This document shows, in pieces, positions 13,267 to 19,913 of a stretch of DNA of 20,459 bases (the first letter of the stretch is position 1; each line of letters opens with the position of its first letter). Under the pieces are notes generated by a model. That model was not told the DNA's origin and ran no database searches. It was given only the letters and a program-made list of their open reading frames with translations. The stretch is from a virus: positions 1 to 20,459 of the IMG/VR virus record IMGVR_UViG_3300012006_000040. One strand, 5' to 3'. The position numbers were made by a program, and so were the translations under genes.

Positions 13267-13550
13267 CGCCCGAGGGTAAAGTAAAACTAAAAGTCAAGAA
13301 AATACTTGATGAGTTAGAGGCGTACCACTTTTCTCCGATGATGACAGGGTATGGACATAGCGGAGTACCCGACATTATCGTGTGTTATAGTGGCATGTTT
13401 ATAGGTATTGAGTGCAAATCGGGTAAGAATGTCCCTACTTTGTTGCAAGAAAACAACATGAAACGCATCAGAACCGCTGGAGGATATACAATCGTAGTAA
13501 ATGAGAGTAATATAAGCACATTATTGACAACAATAAAGGAGTTACTATGA
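13263..13550 (+). CDS. VRR-NUC domain nuclease
   Basis: The 95-residue protein is a stand-alone VRR-NUC fold of the PD-(D/E)XK superfamily. SGVPDIIVCYSG carries PD (36-37), IGIECKSGKN carries E50-x-K52, and the family Gln is in PTLLQ (Q62). Stand-alone VRR-NUC proteins occur in many phages and have been linked to branched-DNA or Holliday-junction cleavage. This would resolve replication or recombination intermediates before packaging. All key residues are present. Overlaps of 4 bases at each end join it to the tiny membrane ORF and the DUF3310 gene. Confidence 0.88.
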   Translation: MTPEGKVKLKVKKILDELEAYHFSPMMTGYGHSGVPDIIVCYSGMFIGIECKSGKNVPTLLQENNMKRIRTAGGYTIVVNESNISTLLTTIKELL

Positions 13551-13780
13551 CTGAAAACAACGTCGACATGGTAAATAACCCGCCACACTATACTACAGGT
13601 GGCATCGAAACAATTAGTTTCATTAAAGCAAAACTATCTACAGAAGAATATTGTGGATACATCAAAGGAAATCTTCTCAAGTACTCAAGCCGTCTCGGAC
13701 TCAAAGGTAACCCCATTGAAGACGCAGGCAAAATTGCTTGGTACGCCAACGAACTCAAGAACTATCTCGAGTCAAAATAA
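13547..13780 (+). CDS. DUF3310 family protein (T7 gp1.7-like)
   Basis: The 77 residues show the DUF3310 signature: NNPPHYTTGGIETISFI (10-26) and GNLLKYSSRLGLKGNPIEDAGKIAWYANEL, ending in a short helix. T7 gp1.7, a member of the family, is described as a nucleotide kinase; whether short versions keep that activity is unclear. A role in nucleotide supply or dideoxynucleotide sensitivity is the family-level expectation. AAGGAG is the ribosome site. It sits between the nuclease and the endolysin. Confidence 0.85.
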   Translation: MTENNVDMVNNPPHYTTGGIETISFIKAKLSTEEYCGYIKGNLLKYSSRLGLKGNPIEDAGKIAWYANELKNYLESK

Positions 13781-13786
13781 ATAAAT

Positions 13787-13814
13787 AACTGAAGCCAGTT
13801 GCTTAAAAGGAGGT
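13787..13814 (+). promoter_or_regulatory. Hairpin and perfect Shine-Dalgarno before the endolysin
   Basis: AACTG (13787-13791) pairs with CAGTT (13796-13800) around an AAGC loop. AAGGAGGT, a full anti-Shine-Dalgarno match, follows at 13807-13814, 4 bases before the ATG. It is the strongest ribosome site in the window. The word CCAGTTGCTT also occurs at 9814-9823. Confidence 0.5.
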
Positions 13815-13818
13815 CTAG

Positions 13819-14166
13819 ATGATAGATCAAGCGTTAGCCTGTTTAGCTCAAACAATTTTTATGGAAGCCCGCGGCGAAAACCATCAAGGTCAAGTCGCCG
13901 TAGGTTATGTATTGATGCGTAGAGCCGAATTTAAACCCGAGCGTATTTGCTCAGAGATGGCGAGACCCGCACAGTTTTCTTGGTACGGCAAGCAAAAGCC
14001 CCCTCAGAAATCCGAGCTTAAACCATATTATCTCGTTGCATGGCGGGTCATGTATAAGTTAGAACCCGACTATTCTAAAGGATCAACCCACTTCCATAAC
14101 TTCACAGTAAACCCTAGGTGGAACATGAAACCTCGTGTTACAATTCAGAATCACATTTTTTATTAG
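13819..14166 (+). CDS. SleB/CwlJ-type cell wall hydrolase (endolysin)
   Basis: The 115-residue protein is a bare hydrolase-2 (SleB-like) domain: FMEARGENHQGQVAVGYVLM with the catalytic-type Glu in EARGE (E16), PERICSEMARPAQFSWYG, and a C-terminal GSTHFHNFTVNPRW. The family cleaves peptidoglycan glycan strands as a lytic transglycosylase. There is no signal peptide, so a holin is needed for access, and none is certain here. A very strong Shine-Dalgarno suggests high expression. It is probably the lysis enzyme, placed within the replication module rather than next to the structural genes. Confidence 0.88.
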   Translation: MIDQALACLAQTIFMEARGENHQGQVAVGYVLMRRAEFKPERICSEMARPAQFSWYGKQKPPQKSELKPYYLVAWRVMYKLEPDYSKGSTHFHNFTVNPRWNMKPRVTIQNHIFY

Positions 14167-14174
14167 AGGTTAGA

Positions 14175-14519
14175 ATGAATATCATAGGGAAGTATAACAA
14201 TGTTATTGCTATACCATCGATTGACAAAACAGTAGACCAAAATACAGTCGGGTTAATTGCAACCCCTGAGGGTAGACTTATTACAGCCATATTTATTCAA
14301 GCATTGGAAGACCTTGACTTTGAGTTAAAAGAAGGATACCCGCTTGATACCTTAGATTGGTTTATGTCAGAGAGCCCGATGCTTCATATAGCGTGTTGGC
14401 TGCTTGAATGGAATGTACACTCACTAAGACAAAAAATCAAAGACAGAATTAAAAAAGATGGACGGATATTAAATCTTAAAAATAAAGATGAGGAGACAGA
14501 AGATGAAGATAACGCTTGA
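14175..14519 (+). CDS. Hypothetical protein (114 aa)
   Basis: I chose the ATG at 14175, 19 codons inside the longest frame, because GAGGT lies just upstream and the longer form would run into the endolysin. The protein has a beta-type start (IIGKYNNVIAIPSID), a helical centre (ITAIFIQALEDLDFELKEGY) with one Cys in a hydrophobic stretch, and an acidic tail. No family is recognised. Its end overlaps the next gene by 17 bases. Confidence 0.65.
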   Translation: MNIIGKYNNVIAIPSIDKTVDQNTVGLIATPEGRLITAIFIQALEDLDFELKEGYPLDTLDWFMSESPMLHIACWLLEWNVHSLRQKIKDRIKKDGRILNLKNKDEETEDEDNA

Positions 14520-14757
14520 CATTGATTATGAAATAGCAGAACCGATTATAGTTGTAGTATTAAAAGAACAGTATGAACTTCTATTGAAAGATGCTCCTCT
14601 AGGATTTGAAGAAGAAATAAATTTAAGTGAAGCCTATAAATTAGTATTAGAAGACTTTATGGGAAGCAAAGAATTTCAAAAGTATACACATGACCTAGCT
14701 AAAAAGAATAAAAAGTATGATAGCAAACGATTAACCGAAGCCGAAGGGGGTTTGTAA
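14503..14757 (+). CDS. Hypothetical acidic protein (84 aa)
   Basis: AGGAG at 14491-14495 is ideally spaced for the ATG at 14503, so I prefer it over the upstream ATG at 14488. The protein starts with an acidic strand (MKITLDIDYEIAEPIIVVVL) followed by helices with EEEINLSEAYKLVLEDFM and a Lys-rich region. It is soluble and has no Cys. Function is unknown. The TAATG junction with the next gene suggests coupling. Confidence 0.65.
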   Translation: MKITLDIDYEIAEPIIVVVLKEQYELLLKDAPLGFEEEINLSEAYKLVLEDFMGSKEFQKYTHDLAKKNKKYDSKRLTEAEGGL

Positions 14758-14972
14758 TGGACGAATTAGAGATAGCAGAATTGAGTAATAAAGTAGATGA
14801 CTTTTTAATTAACGAAGTTGAACGATATAAAATATCACCTTTGGAGTTGAGCGCTGTTATTAATGCAAGGTTATACTTATTTAATGAAATTAGTGGATCA
14901 GAAGAACATTTCAAACAGCTTCTTGATACTTTACAAGAATTTGAACCCGCTGAGAAACCTACACTACAATGA
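14757..14972 (+). CDS. Hypothetical acidic helical protein (71 aa)
   Basis: The 71 residues are almost wholly helical and acidic (MDELEIAELSNKVDDFLINE, then SGSEEHFKQLLDTLQEFEPA). The start codon shares a base with the previous stop, and a G-rich ribosome site (GAAGGGGG) lies upstream. The stop overlaps the next tiny ORF as ATGA. The family is not recognised. Confidence 0.62.
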   Translation: MDELEIAELSNKVDDFLINEVERYKISPLELSAVINARLYLFNEISGSEEHFKQLLDTLQEFEPAEKPTLQ

Positions 14973-15067
14973 AATTAGATGCTATAATAACGGGCTTAAT
15001 TGTATTTTCAATATTATGGTTTATAGGAGGAGTAATTAAATGTCTTTACCTTTTACACACGCTTTAG
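14969..15067 (+). CDS. Tiny membrane protein (32 aa)
   Basis: The ORF encodes 32 residues that are one hydrophobic helix (IITGLIVFSILWFIGGVIKC) with short polar ends. It is coupled to the preceding gene by ATGA and overlaps the next gene by 28 bases. It may act in the membrane or only keep ribosomes moving across the junction. It is a weak holin-type candidate given the endolysin 800 bases upstream. Confidence 0.42.
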   Translation: MKLDAIITGLIVFSILWFIGGVIKCLYLLHTL

Positions 15068-15222
15068 TTGAAGACGGAGAGATTGTTCGTAAGTATAGAT
15101 GGTCGCGCCGTGAAGCTAAATGGTATAGAGATACACATAAAGATGTTACAATAATAACCTTAGAACAAGAACCCAAAGTCCAAGAAGACTTGTTTGAATT
15201 AGTCGGAGAATGTTTAATATGA
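15040..15222 (+). CDS. Small hypothetical protein (60 aa)
   Basis: The ORF encodes 60 residues: a short beta-type N-terminus (LPFTHALVEDGEIVRKYR), a basic helix (WSRREAKWYRDTHKD) and an acidic end (EQEPKVQEDLFELVGE). AGGAGGAG lies 10 bases upstream of the ATG and is the reason to trust this start despite the overlap with the tiny membrane ORF. It is unrecognised. Confidence 0.6.
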   Translation: MSLPFTHALVEDGEIVRKYRWSRREAKWYRDTHKDVTIITLEQEPKVQEDLFELVGECLI

Positions 15223-15485
15223 AAGTAACACCTGCGTATAAAAGATTAACAGATGAAGAATTAGTAGCAAAAATTAATGAGTGTATAGAAAAGTTTCCTA
15301 ACATATCAAGGTCTAAACTTCTAGACAATATTGGTAGCTCTTATGATAGAATAATTGGATTAGAACAAGAGGGTAAGGTTACGCTCCCTCAAAAAAGAAA
15401 CGCTAATAATAAATGGTCACAAAATTTTCAATTTATGGGTAAAGAGTTAGGCAGTAAATATGGCAGACGAAATAGACAGAGCTAA
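15219..15485 (+). CDS. Small basic protein with possible helix-turn-helix (88 aa)
   Basis: The ATG at 15219 is preferred over 15210 because GGAGA (15205-15209) is correctly spaced and the ATGA overlap with the previous stop is kept. The protein has LTDEELVAKINECIEKFPNI followed by SRSKLLDNIGSSYDRIIGLE, which reads as a possible helix-turn-helix. A basic tail follows (RNANNKWSQNFQFMGKELGS, then KYGRRNRQS). DNA binding is plausible but not established. It overlaps the TraR-like gene by 26 bases. Confidence 0.6.
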   Translation: MKVTPAYKRLTDEELVAKINECIEKFPNISRSKLLDNIGSSYDRIIGLEQEGKVTLPQKRNANNKWSQNFQFMGKELGSKYGRRNRQS

Positions 15486-15654
15486 TGAGTACATGGAAGT
15501 CATCACTGATATTGCAATTAAGAACGCTGCAGCGGAAGCTAAAGTGGCCCCGAACCTTTCGGGCAAGTGTACGTGGTGTGGTGAAGACGTTCCCGATACA
15601 AGAAGGTGGTGCTCAACAGACTGCCGAGATGAATTTGCAAGACACGCAAAATAA
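15460..15654 (+). CDS. TraR/DksA-like zinc finger protein
   Basis: The 64 residues combine an N-terminal DEIDRANEYME (3-13), matching the DxxDxA tip motif of DksA/TraR, with a four-Cys zinc finger: CTWC (37-40) and CSTDC (51-55). Family members enter the RNA polymerase secondary channel and alter promoter choice in the manner of DksA plus ppGpp. At 64 residues it is TraR-sized, lacking the long DksA coiled coil. TraR-like proteins are common in phages and plasmids. It would fit as a host transcription modulator. It overlaps the preceding gene by 26 bases, and the polymerase gene starts 42 bases later. Confidence 0.8.
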   Translation: MADEIDRANEYMEVITDIAIKNAAAEAKVAPNLSGKCTWCGEDVPDTRRWCSTDCRDEFARHAK

Positions 15655-15696
15655 ATAAGTAATTTGCAGTAAACGCAATTTTAATGAAAGAGACCC

Positions 15697-17562
15697 ATGC
15701 AACTTATAACGCTTGACTTTGAAACATTTTATGATACAGGATACTCACTCTCAGGACTTACAACAGAAGAATATATTAGAGACCCGCGCTTCGAGGTTAT
15801 CGGAGTAGGAGTAAAGATAGATGACGGCGATACTCATTGGTATACAGGTACTCATGATGAAATTAAAGCTAGGTTACAAAGCTATGATTGGGACGATTCT
15901 ATGTTGCTCTGCCACAATACCCAATTTGATGGCGGAATTCTTTCTTTCGTATTTAATATTATTCCTAATGTATATTTTGATACTCTTGGTATGGCTCGTG
16001 CCATTCATGGTGTAGATGCAGGTGGTAGCTTAGCCGCCCTCGTTGAACGATATGAGTTAGGTGCTAAAGGTACAGAAGTAGTAGAGGCTAAAGGTAAACG
16101 CAGACTTGACTTTGCTCACGATGATCTAGAACGTTATGGCTCTTATTGTAAGAATGACGTTGAATTAACCTATAAGCTTTTCTATGTATTAAATCCCATG
16201 TTCCCGCAAGAAGAATTAAAACTTATTGATTTAACCTTACGCATGTATACCATGCCCGTATTAGAAGTAGATGATGGCTTACTTATTGAACGATTAGAAG
16301 AAGTCAAGCTAGAAAAGTCACAGCTATTACAGGGTCTTATGGTTAAACTTGTATGTGAAACAGAAGAATGCGTCAGAGCAAAGCTTGCATCTAATAAACA
16401 ATTTGCAGAGATATTAACTGAGCTAGGCGTAGTTGTACCTACTAAAATAAGTCCTGCGACGGGTAAGGATACGTTTGCTTTAGCTAAAGGCGATGAGGGC
16501 TTCTTAGCTTTGATGGAGCATGAAGATCCGTTTATTCAACAATTATGCACAGTTAGGTTAGGTACTAAGTCAACCATAGAGGAGAGTAGAATTGAAAGGT
16601 TCATCGGTATTGGGGCGCGTAATAAGGGTAAGCTGCCTATTCCTCTTAAGTATTACGGCGCACATACGGGTCGATGGGCAGGCTCGGATAAAGTCAACTT
16701 CCAAAACTTACCAAGCCGAGATAAGAAAAAGAAAGCCTTAAAGAATGCAGTCATAGCACCAAGTGGTCACATAGTTATTAACTGTGACTCATCACAAATT
16801 GAAGCCCGAGTACTTACATGGATAGCGGGACAAGACGATGTTGTCCAATGGTACAAAGAGGGTCGAGATGTTTATTCAGAGTTTGCGAGTAAGGTATATG
16901 ATAGACCCATTACTAAAGACGATAAGACAGAACGCGCTGTAGGTAAGACTTGTATTCTTGGACTAGGGTATGGCACAGGCTGGCAGAAGTTACAACAGAC
17001 TTTAAAGATCGCTGCGAATACAGAGCTCGATGATCTAGAATGCCAAAGGTTAGTAAGAGTTTACCGCGAAGTTAATAATAAAGTGATTGAGTTTTGGCGT
17101 ACTTGTGACGAAGCCTTACATGATATATCTTCATGGCCGTACCAAAAAGAACCTTATTATCTAGATAAGAATAAAGCATTACTTGTAACGTCAAGAGGTA
17201 TTAAATTACCTAACGGACTTTATATACAATATCCCGGACTGACGTATGATACATCGGAAGCAAAGAGTCGGTTTACTTATAAATCTAGACGCGGTACTAT
17301 ATCCGTTTGGGGTGGGTCAGTAGTAGAGAATGTTATTCAAGCCTTAGCCCGTATTATTGTGGGTGAACAGATGATAGAGATTAATGATAAGTATCGCCCT
17401 GTATTAACTGTACATGATGCTGTAGTTTGTGTAGCTAAAAAAGATGACGCCGATAAAGCTAAAGATTTTATTATGGAGATCATGTCAAAACCACCGAAGT
17501 GGGCGGAAGGATTACCCGTAGCATGCGAAGCTAACTATGGAGAAAGCTATGGCGATTGTTGA
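15697..17562 (+). CDS. polA: Family A DNA polymerase with 3'-5' exonuclease
   Basis: This is the replicative polymerase of the phage. The DEDD exonuclease has LDFET (D7, E9), NTQFD (N74-D78) and YCKND (Y150, D154). The polymerase domain has motif A CDSSQIEAR (D364), motif B R413-AVG-K417-TCI-L421-GLG-Y425, and motif C TVHDA (H573, D574). There is no 5'-3' exonuclease domain, as usual for phage enzymes of about 620 residues. The residue equal to E. coli Phe762 is Leu421. Motif C has HDA rather than the common HDE. GAAAGAGA gives the ribosome site. The end overlaps the HNH gene by 14 bases. Confidence 0.95.
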   Translation: MQLITLDFETFYDTGYSLSGLTTEEYIRDPRFEVIGVGVKIDDGDTHWYTGTHDEIKARLQSYDWDDSMLLCHNTQFDGGILSFVFNIIPNVYFDTLGMARAIHGVDAGGSLAALVERYELGAKGTEVVEAKGKRRLDFAHDDLERYGSYCKNDVELTYKLFYVLNPMFPQEELKLIDLTLRMYTMPVLEVDDGLLIERLEEVKLEKSQLLQGLMVKLVCETEECVRAKLASNKQFAEILTELGVVVPTKISPATGKDTFALAKGDEGFLALMEHEDPFIQQLCTVRLGTKSTIEESRIERFIGIGARNKGKLPIPLKYYGAHTGRWAGSDKVNFQNLPSRDKKKKALKNAVIAPSGHIVINCDSSQIEARVLTWIAGQDDVVQWYKEGRDVYSEFASKVYDRPITKDDKTERAVGKTCILGLGYGTGWQKLQQTLKIAANTELDDLECQRLVRVYREVNNKVIEFWRTCDEALHDISSWPYQKEPYYLDKNKALLVTSRGIKLPNGLYIQYPGLTYDTSEAKSRFTYKSRRGTISVWGGSVVENVIQALARIIVGEQMIEINDKYRPVLTVHDAVVCVAKKDDADKAKDFIMEIMSKPPKWAEGLPVACEANYGESYGDC

Positions 17563-17998
17563 TAAAAAAAAGTACCATAAACAGTGGCGATTAAATAATC
17601 CTGATAAGATAAAAGCATATGTACATAAACATCAGGCAAAATCTACACAGAAACTTAAAAGATGGCGACATGCAAACCCTGCGAGATGTTTACATCTTAA
17701 TATAAAAAGTAGGGCTAAACGAATGGGAACAGAGTTTAATTTAGATTGGCAAGATATTGATATACCTATTCTATGTCCTGCGCTTGGTATACCTATAATG
17801 GCAGGCACAAATGAAGGAATGAGAACAGGACCATCACCTCACTCTCCCTCGGTAGATAGGATAGATAACAATAAAGGATATGTTAAAGGTAATATACAGG
17901 TGCTTAGTCACAAAGCTAATACGATGAAGAATAGCGCATCACCTGAACAACTAATTAGATTTGCAAATTGGATAATTTATATATACGGAGGGAAATAA
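17549..17998 (+). CDS. HNH endonuclease
   Basis: The 149-residue protein begins with a basic tract (KKKYHKQWRLNNPDKIKAYV). The HNH core follows: CPALGIPI (76-83), HSPSVDRIDNNKGYVKGNIQ (98-117) and VLSHKANTMKN. This is the arrangement of small free-standing HNH homing-type enzymes found beside phage polymerase genes. I chose the ATG at 17549 because GGAGA lies 7 bases upstream; the ATG at 17537 would include that site. The gene overlaps the polymerase end. It may be a mobile insertion, and it and the next gene are more AT-rich than the surroundings. Confidence 0.88.
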   Translation: MAIVDKKKYHKQWRLNNPDKIKAYVHKHQAKSTQKLKRWRHANPARCLHLNIKSRAKRMGTEFNLDWQDIDIPILCPALGIPIMAGTNEGMRTGPSPHSPSVDRIDNNKGYVKGNIQVLSHKANTMKNSASPEQLIRFANWIIYIYGGK

Positions 17999-18510
17999 TG
18001 GCGTACTCATTTATGGAAATTAAACATGAGTCTAACATTGCAGACAGTATTTTAGAATACGCAAAGAATGATGAAGCATGGTTTCCTTATTATAATTTTA
18101 TAGGCAAACCTTTACCATACGATCTATTAGAACAAGATCCTTTTTTTGAATGGTTAGGAAGCAGATATAAATATTTAGGTGGAGTTATTAAATTAGATCC
18201 ATATACTTGTTATGATTGGCATGTAGACACTAGGCGCGGCGTAGGAATTAATATGTTATTAACGCCTAATGGAAGTGTATATAGTCATAGTTTATTTTCA
18301 AGGAATAAAAAAGAAGCAAGTAGAAACTTTATGCAACTACATTACAAACCTAATACATATTACTTATACAATACTCAGCATGAACACATGGTAATTAATT
18401 TTCAAAAGCCAAGATATATGTTTAGTGTAGAATTTTTAAAAGATAAAGATGAATTAACATTTGATCAATTATTAAAAGACGTGGAGGAAAATTATGAAAA
18501 AAACAGCTAG
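17998..18510 (+). CDS. 2OG-Fe(II) oxygenase-like protein
   Basis: The 170-residue protein has a beta-helix-type layout with WHVDTRRGVGINML carrying HxD (H75, D77) and a distal EHMVINFQKPRYMFSVEF with H130 and R139. This is the metal and 2-oxoglutarate ligand pattern of aspartyl-hydroxylase-like oxygenases. Such genes are frequent in aquatic phages and may modify bases or proteins; the substrate is unknown. GGAGGG lies 5 bases before the ATG at 17998, which I prefer over 17968. It shares one base with the preceding HNH stop and overlaps the following small ORF by 17 bases. Confidence 0.7.
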   Translation: MAYSFMEIKHESNIADSILEYAKNDEAWFPYYNFIGKPLPYDLLEQDPFFEWLGSRYKYLGGVIKLDPYTCYDWHVDTRRGVGINMLLTPNGSVYSHSLFSRNKKEASRNFMQLHYKPNTYYLYNTQHEHMVINFQKPRYMFSVEFLKDKDELTFDQLLKDVEENYEKNS

Positions 18511-18715
18511 GAATGAATCAACAGGAGATCTGTTACAAAGTAAACCAAACAATGATTTGTTTGAAAAGAACTTTGACTTGATTTTTAGAAAGAAAGAATT
18601 GCCTATAGATAAAGAATGGGATCAAATGAAACCCGTAGGGCAAGAAGTTTTACCCGAGTATGAACTTAATAAATCAACAGGCGAAGTCCAAAAGGTAGAT
18701 CATGGCAACAGCTAA
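18494..18715 (+). CDS. Small hypothetical protein (73 aa)
   Basis: A 73-residue, charged and probably disordered protein (KKTARNESTGDLLQSKPNND, then KSTGEVQKVDHGNS). There is no Cys and no membrane segment. GGAGG lies 7 bases upstream. It overlaps both neighbours by 14-17 bases. I do not recognise it. Confidence 0.55.
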   Translation: MKKTARNESTGDLLQSKPNNDLFEKNFDLIFRKKELPIDKEWDQMKPVGQEVLPEYELNKSTGEVQKVDHGNS

Positions 18716-18890
18716 AACACAAGTACACAAAAGTAGAAGGCATGCTGATCCGTTTAAAACAAGAACGGGTAAAGATAAATTAAAAGCGCTGCCTATGAAA
18801 AAGCTATATGAGCTGTTAGATAAAGCCGAAGAAGGTAAAAAGAAAGCAAAGATTGCTAAAGAGATATCAAGGAGAACTCCGATTGGCTAA
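18702..18890 (+). CDS. Small Lys-rich protein (62 aa)
   Basis: The 62 residues are very basic (AKTQVHKSRRHADPFKTRTG, then KDKLKALPMKKLYELLDKAE). An amphipathic helix with EEGKKKAKIAKEIS follows, which may bind DNA or RNA nonspecifically. The ribosome site is weak. Its end overlaps the Cas4-like TTG start by 8 bases, which suggests coupling between the two. Confidence 0.55.
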   Translation: MATAKTQVHKSRRHADPFKTRTGKDKLKALPMKKLYELLDKAEEGKKKAKIAKEISRRTPIG

Positions 18891-19539
18891 TTACACGTGG
18901 TCTTATTCAGCTTTAAGTGAGTATCTTAAGTGTCCTAAAAAGTACTATGAAATTCGAGTAGCCCAAAACTATACGGTTATTCCTAGTGAAAAGATGATTT
19001 ATGGAACAGAAGTACATAAAGCTTTAGAAGACTATGTAAAAGACGGTAAAGAATTAGCATTAAACTATTTAAGATTTAAAGGAGTAGTCGATGAACTTAT
19101 TGCGATCCCTGGGGATAAATATGCAGAGTATGAAATGGCTTTGGGGAGAGATAAAACCCCGTGTGCTTTTGATGACACTAATAGATGGGTGCGTGGTATT
19201 GTGGATTTGCTCATTGTTGATAATGACTATGCTTTTATTGTCGACTATAAGACTGGTTCAAATAAGTACCCAGACTCTAAGCAACTTAAACTTATGGCGT
19301 TAATGACCTTTGCTCACTTCCCAAACATTAATAAAATCAAGGCAGGCCTCCTCTTTGTGATGCACAATAGCTTTATTACAGAAGAGTATACAAGGGATAA
19401 GATAGATAAGTATTGGGACGACTTTGGTCAATCGCTTGCAAGATTAGATATGTCATACGATAATAACACATGGCAAGCTAACCCAACACCGCTCTGTAGA
19501 TATTGCCCTGTTAAGAGCTGTGAATATAATAAATCGTAG
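18883..19539 (+). CDS. Cas4/RecB-like PD-(D/E)XK nuclease with Fe-S cluster
   Basis: The 218-residue protein has the RecB-family core: TEVHKALEDY (H45), GIVDLLIVD (D108), IVDYKTGS (D121, K123) and DSKQLKL (Q134). Cys17 (LKCPKKYYE) joins with Cys205, Cys208 and Cys213 (PLCRYCPVKSCEY) as the four ligands of an Fe-S cluster, as in Cas4 and AddB. Stand-alone Cas4-like nucleases in phages probably trim DNA ends during recombination. The start is TTG at 18883, with AAGGAGA at 18869-18875 spaced 7 bases away. An ATG-initiated form is not available upstream. No CRISPR locus is near. Confidence 0.85.
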   Translation: MANYTWSYSALSEYLKCPKKYYEIRVAQNYTVIPSEKMIYGTEVHKALEDYVKDGKELALNYLRFKGVVDELIAIPGDKYAEYEMALGRDKTPCAFDDTNRWVRGIVDLLIVDNDYAFIVDYKTGSNKYPDSKQLKLMALMTFAHFPNINKIKAGLLFVMHNSFITEEYTRDKIDKYWDDFGQSLARLDMSYDNNTWQANPTPLCRYCPVKSCEYNKS

Positions 19540-19548
19540 GAGAATAAT

Positions 19549-19869
19549 ATGGCATATGCAAAAGGTAAGAGACCTTATAATCATGAGTATGAGCTAGAAA
19601 AGAAACGTGGTGAACATGAACGTCGAATGGAAAGACAACGTGCTCGTCGAGCTATAGATAAAGCTAACTATGATAGCCCTAAAGATAAAGATAAAACCGC
19701 AGAGGTTCGAGAGGGTAAAGATGTAGCCCATAAGAAAGCATTAGACAAAGGCGGATCAAATAAAGACGGCGTAGTCATACAGAGTGCAGCAAAGAATAGA
19801 TCGTTTAACAGAGACAAGAAAGGTAATCTAATTTCAGAGATTAGTAGTAGAGAACGTAAGAAGAAATAG
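19549..19869 (+). CDS. Conserved-looking basic protein, possible HNH-like (106 aa)
   Basis: The 106 residues start with a Lys/Arg-rich helix (KKRGEHERRMERQRARRAID). A segment DVAHKKALDKGGSNKDGVVI (58-77) followed by AAKNRSFNRDKKG is present. This D-x-H ... N-R-S pattern recurs in phage proteins I have seen described as hypothetical or HNH-like, but the third HNH ligand is not clear. GTAGGAG lies 7 bases upstream. It sits between the nuclease and helicase genes, so a DNA-processing role is plausible. Confidence 0.65.
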   Translation: MAYAKGKRPYNHEYELEKKRGEHERRMERQRARRAIDKANYDSPKDKDKTAEVREGKDVAHKKALDKGGSNKDGVVIQSAAKNRSFNRDKKGNLISEISSRERKKK

Positions 19870-19913
19870 TAATACACAGAAAGGCATCGGGGATGTCTAG
19901 TTAAAAGGATAGT

